Assembly (NCBI GenBank): GCA_017439305.1
Contig: JAFSJK010000008.1
Span: forward strand, 1-42,815
Length of the DNA stretch: 42,815 bases
Direction of reading: 5' to 3'
Origin: Bacteroidales bacterium
GTDB lineage: Bacteria; Bacteroidota; Bacteroidia; Bacteroidales; UBA932
The notes under the pieces are model-generated. The model had not been told where the DNA came from, ran no database searches, and worked only from the letters and a program-made list of their open reading frames with translations. This document shows, one piece after another, positions 42,024-42,815 of this stretch (positions are counted from its first letter, which is position 1; each line of letters starts with the position of its first letter). A program made the translations under genes and the position numbers.

Positions 42024-42100
42024 CGTAGGTCCATTGGCTGTACCAACGGGAAAACTATGCCTGCGTTTTTCACCCTGTCGGTCCAAACTGTGGACCTACG
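42024..42100. repeat. 77-bp inverted-repeat element after the LysR gene
   Basis: A perfect 10-bp inverted repeat, CGTAGGTCCA (42024-42033) and TGGACCTACG (42091-42100), bounds the segment. Inside are two smaller hairpins: TTGG with CCAA (starting 42034) and GGTCC-AAACTGT-GGACC (42080-42096), the latter competing with the outer stem. It starts nine bases after the LysR stop. It has no T tract typical of a terminator. Confidence 0.7.
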
Positions 42101-42110
42101 GTAAAAGGTG

Positions 42111-42320
42111 GCCTGTGAGGCAGTAGGGCGATTCCGCTCCGTACGGCTTTCAGCCGCTACGCCCTGTCGGGAAGGCGCTTGACGGCGAACTCCTCCTTTT
42201 ACGGGCTCGCCCGTAACGTCGTCAAACAAACGCCGTCATCCCTGCCGGGCACGCGCCTTCCCTCCGGCTCGCTGTCGCTGAAATCCGATCTCCGCAGAAT
42301 CGCCCTACTGCCTCACAGGC
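42111..42320. repeat. 210-bp element with 24-bp terminal and several nested inverted repeats
   Basis: Perfect 24-bp inverted ends (42111-42134 with 42297-42320) enclose concentric dyads: GGGAAGGCGC (42169-42178) with GCGCCTTCCC (42253-42262), TGACGGCG (42180-42187) with CGCCGTCA (42231-42238), and TTACGGGC-TC-GCCCGTAA (42199-42216) at the centre. A side hairpin CGGCT-TTC-AGCCG lies at 42144-42156. The whole could fold into one long arm. No credible protein gene lies inside. It could be a miniature mobile element, a repeat family or a structured RNA. I see no clear target-site duplication. Together with the preceding 77-bp element it fills the 374-base gap 42016-42389. Confidence 0.8.
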
Positions 42321-42337
42321 TCCCCATTGAATTTAAA

Positions 42338-42373
42338 CAAAAAGAGGCCGACCGTGAAGGTCGACCTCTTTTG
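42338..42373 (-). terminator. Intrinsic terminator of the pyruvate:ferredoxin oxidoreductase gene
   Basis: On the minus strand a 13-bp stem with one G-U pair (right and left arms about 42342-42354 and 42360-42372) is followed by TTTTTGTTT, 17 bases after the stop codon. Confidence 0.85.
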
Positions 42374-42389
42374 GAATGGAGAAACCGGA

Positions 42390-42815
42390 CTACTTGCCGG
42401 CGAGGCGCTTGTAGGTGTTCAGGCGGACCTTGGCGAATTCCTCGGTCTTGGAGAGGAGTTCGTCGGCGCTCTCCGGGAACATCTTGTACAGGGACGCGAA
42501 GCGGACCTCACCCTTGAGGAAGTCCTGGAACTTGCTCCAGTCGGGTTCCTTGGAGTCGAGGGTGAACGGGTTCTTGTCCGTGCCTTCGAGGGCCGGGTTG
42601 TAGCGGTAGAGGTGCCAGTAGCCGCAGTCGACGGCGAGCTTCTCTTCCTTCTGGCTCAGGCCCATGCCCGCCTTCAGGCCGTGGTTGATACACGGGGAGT
42701 AGGCGATGATCAGGGACGGACCGTCGTAGGCCTCGGCCTCCTTGATGGCGTTGAAGAACTGCACCGGGCTGGCGCCCATGGCGACCTGGGCCACATAGAC
42801 ATAGCCGTAGCTGAT
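42390..42815 (-). CDS. nifJ: Pyruvate:ferredoxin (flavodoxin) oxidoreductase, C-terminal end
   Basis: Only the last 141 residues are in the window; the frame is open to the right edge. The segment YVAQVAMGASPVQFFNAIKEAE, split by motifs such as PSLIIAYSPCINHG and KAGMGLSQKEEKLAV, matches the thiamine-diphosphate domain end and C-terminal extension of the large homodimeric PFOR. The enzyme converts pyruvate and CoA to acetyl-CoA, CO2 and reduced ferredoxin. The small ferredoxin encoded at 37787 is a possible partner. The GTG at 42794 is an internal codon, not the start. Confidence 0.92.
   Translation of the reverse strand: MSYGYVYVAQVAMGASPVQFFNAIKEAEAYDGPSLIIAYSPCINHGLKAGMGLSQKEEKLAVDCGYWHLYRYNPALEGTDKNPFTLDSKEPDWSKFQDFLKGEVRFASLYKMFPESADELLSKTEEFAKVRLNTYKRLAGK

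Noticed and set aside
42111-42320. Integron attC site
   Set aside because: The element is long and palindromic, but I see no RYYYAAC/GTTRRRY core sites and no integrase or cassette genes nearby.
42179-42517. A 112-codon plus-strand frame across the inverted repeats and the PFOR 3' end
   Set aside because: It runs through the palindromes, the terminator and the opposite strand of PFOR and has no plausible protein features.

Overview
The window looks like a chromosome segment of a GC-rich Bacteroidales bacterium. Three things point there. Many genes are preceded by the Bacteroidetes promoter -7 element TAnnTTTG, several with a TTTG or TTG box 18-20 bp upstream. The gene content is typical of the order: porin O/P family, DUF4831, DUF1573, a fimbrillin-like/BIG_2/FISUMP lipoprotein, GH2/GH3/GH94 enzymes and pyruvate:ferredoxin oxidoreductase. 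Many exported proteins also carry lipoprotein signals. An uncultured gut or rumen lineage is plausible, but the genus cannot be read from the sequence. I saw no phage, transposase, CRISPR array, rRNA or tRNA.

Layout. (1) 1-8610, + strand: a glycan-use cluster made of a GH94 phosphorylase (5' end cut by the window), an exported GH2 beta-galactosidase with an inserted LamG-like domain, an exported GH3 enzyme and a dihydrolipoyl dehydrogenase. (2) 8617-12216, - strand: trkA, serB and a porin O/P family protein as a tight operon. It diverges from a + strand M48 metalloprotease lipoprotein. (3) 13060-19853, - strand: six close or overlapping genes, namely POT peptide transporter, zeta-like P-loop kinase, TldD, TldE, a SlyD-like PPIase with a Cys/His tail, and a GT2 glycosyltransferase. 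(4) 19941-25807, + strand: lipid A acyltransferase, DUF4831, PepD and HrpB. (5) 25824-29744, + strand: a canonical promoter, a 49-codon peptide gene and a 1233-residue mosaic surface lipoprotein. (6) 29754-31062, + strand: rpsF-rpsR-rplI with its own promoter, leader and strong terminator, followed by a candidate free-standing small RNA (about 31144-31236). (7) 31235-35481, - strand: parE, a PlsC-like acyltransferase and an acyl-CoA synthetase. (8) 35594-38041: a duplicated-domain lipoprotein, a DUF1573 lipoprotein, a 57-residue 2[4Fe-4S] ferredoxin and a bidirectional terminator. (9) 38047-42015: an M16 zinc protease diverging from a LysR regulator across an AT-rich spacer. (10) 42016-42389: no gene, but a striking set of nested inverted repeats. 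(11) 42390 to the end, - strand: the C-terminal end of pyruvate:ferredoxin oxidoreductase.

How parts fit together. The GH94/GH2/GH3 set would trim beta-linked oligosaccharides outside the cytoplasm and phosphorolyse disaccharides inside. The POT transporter, TldD/TldE, PepD, M16 and M48 proteins indicate an active peptide economy. The ferredoxin is a possible electron acceptor for the oxidoreductase at the right edge. The least explained items are the candidate small RNA at 31.1-31.2 kb, the nested palindromes at 42.0-42.3 kb and the small peptide gene at 25.9 kb.
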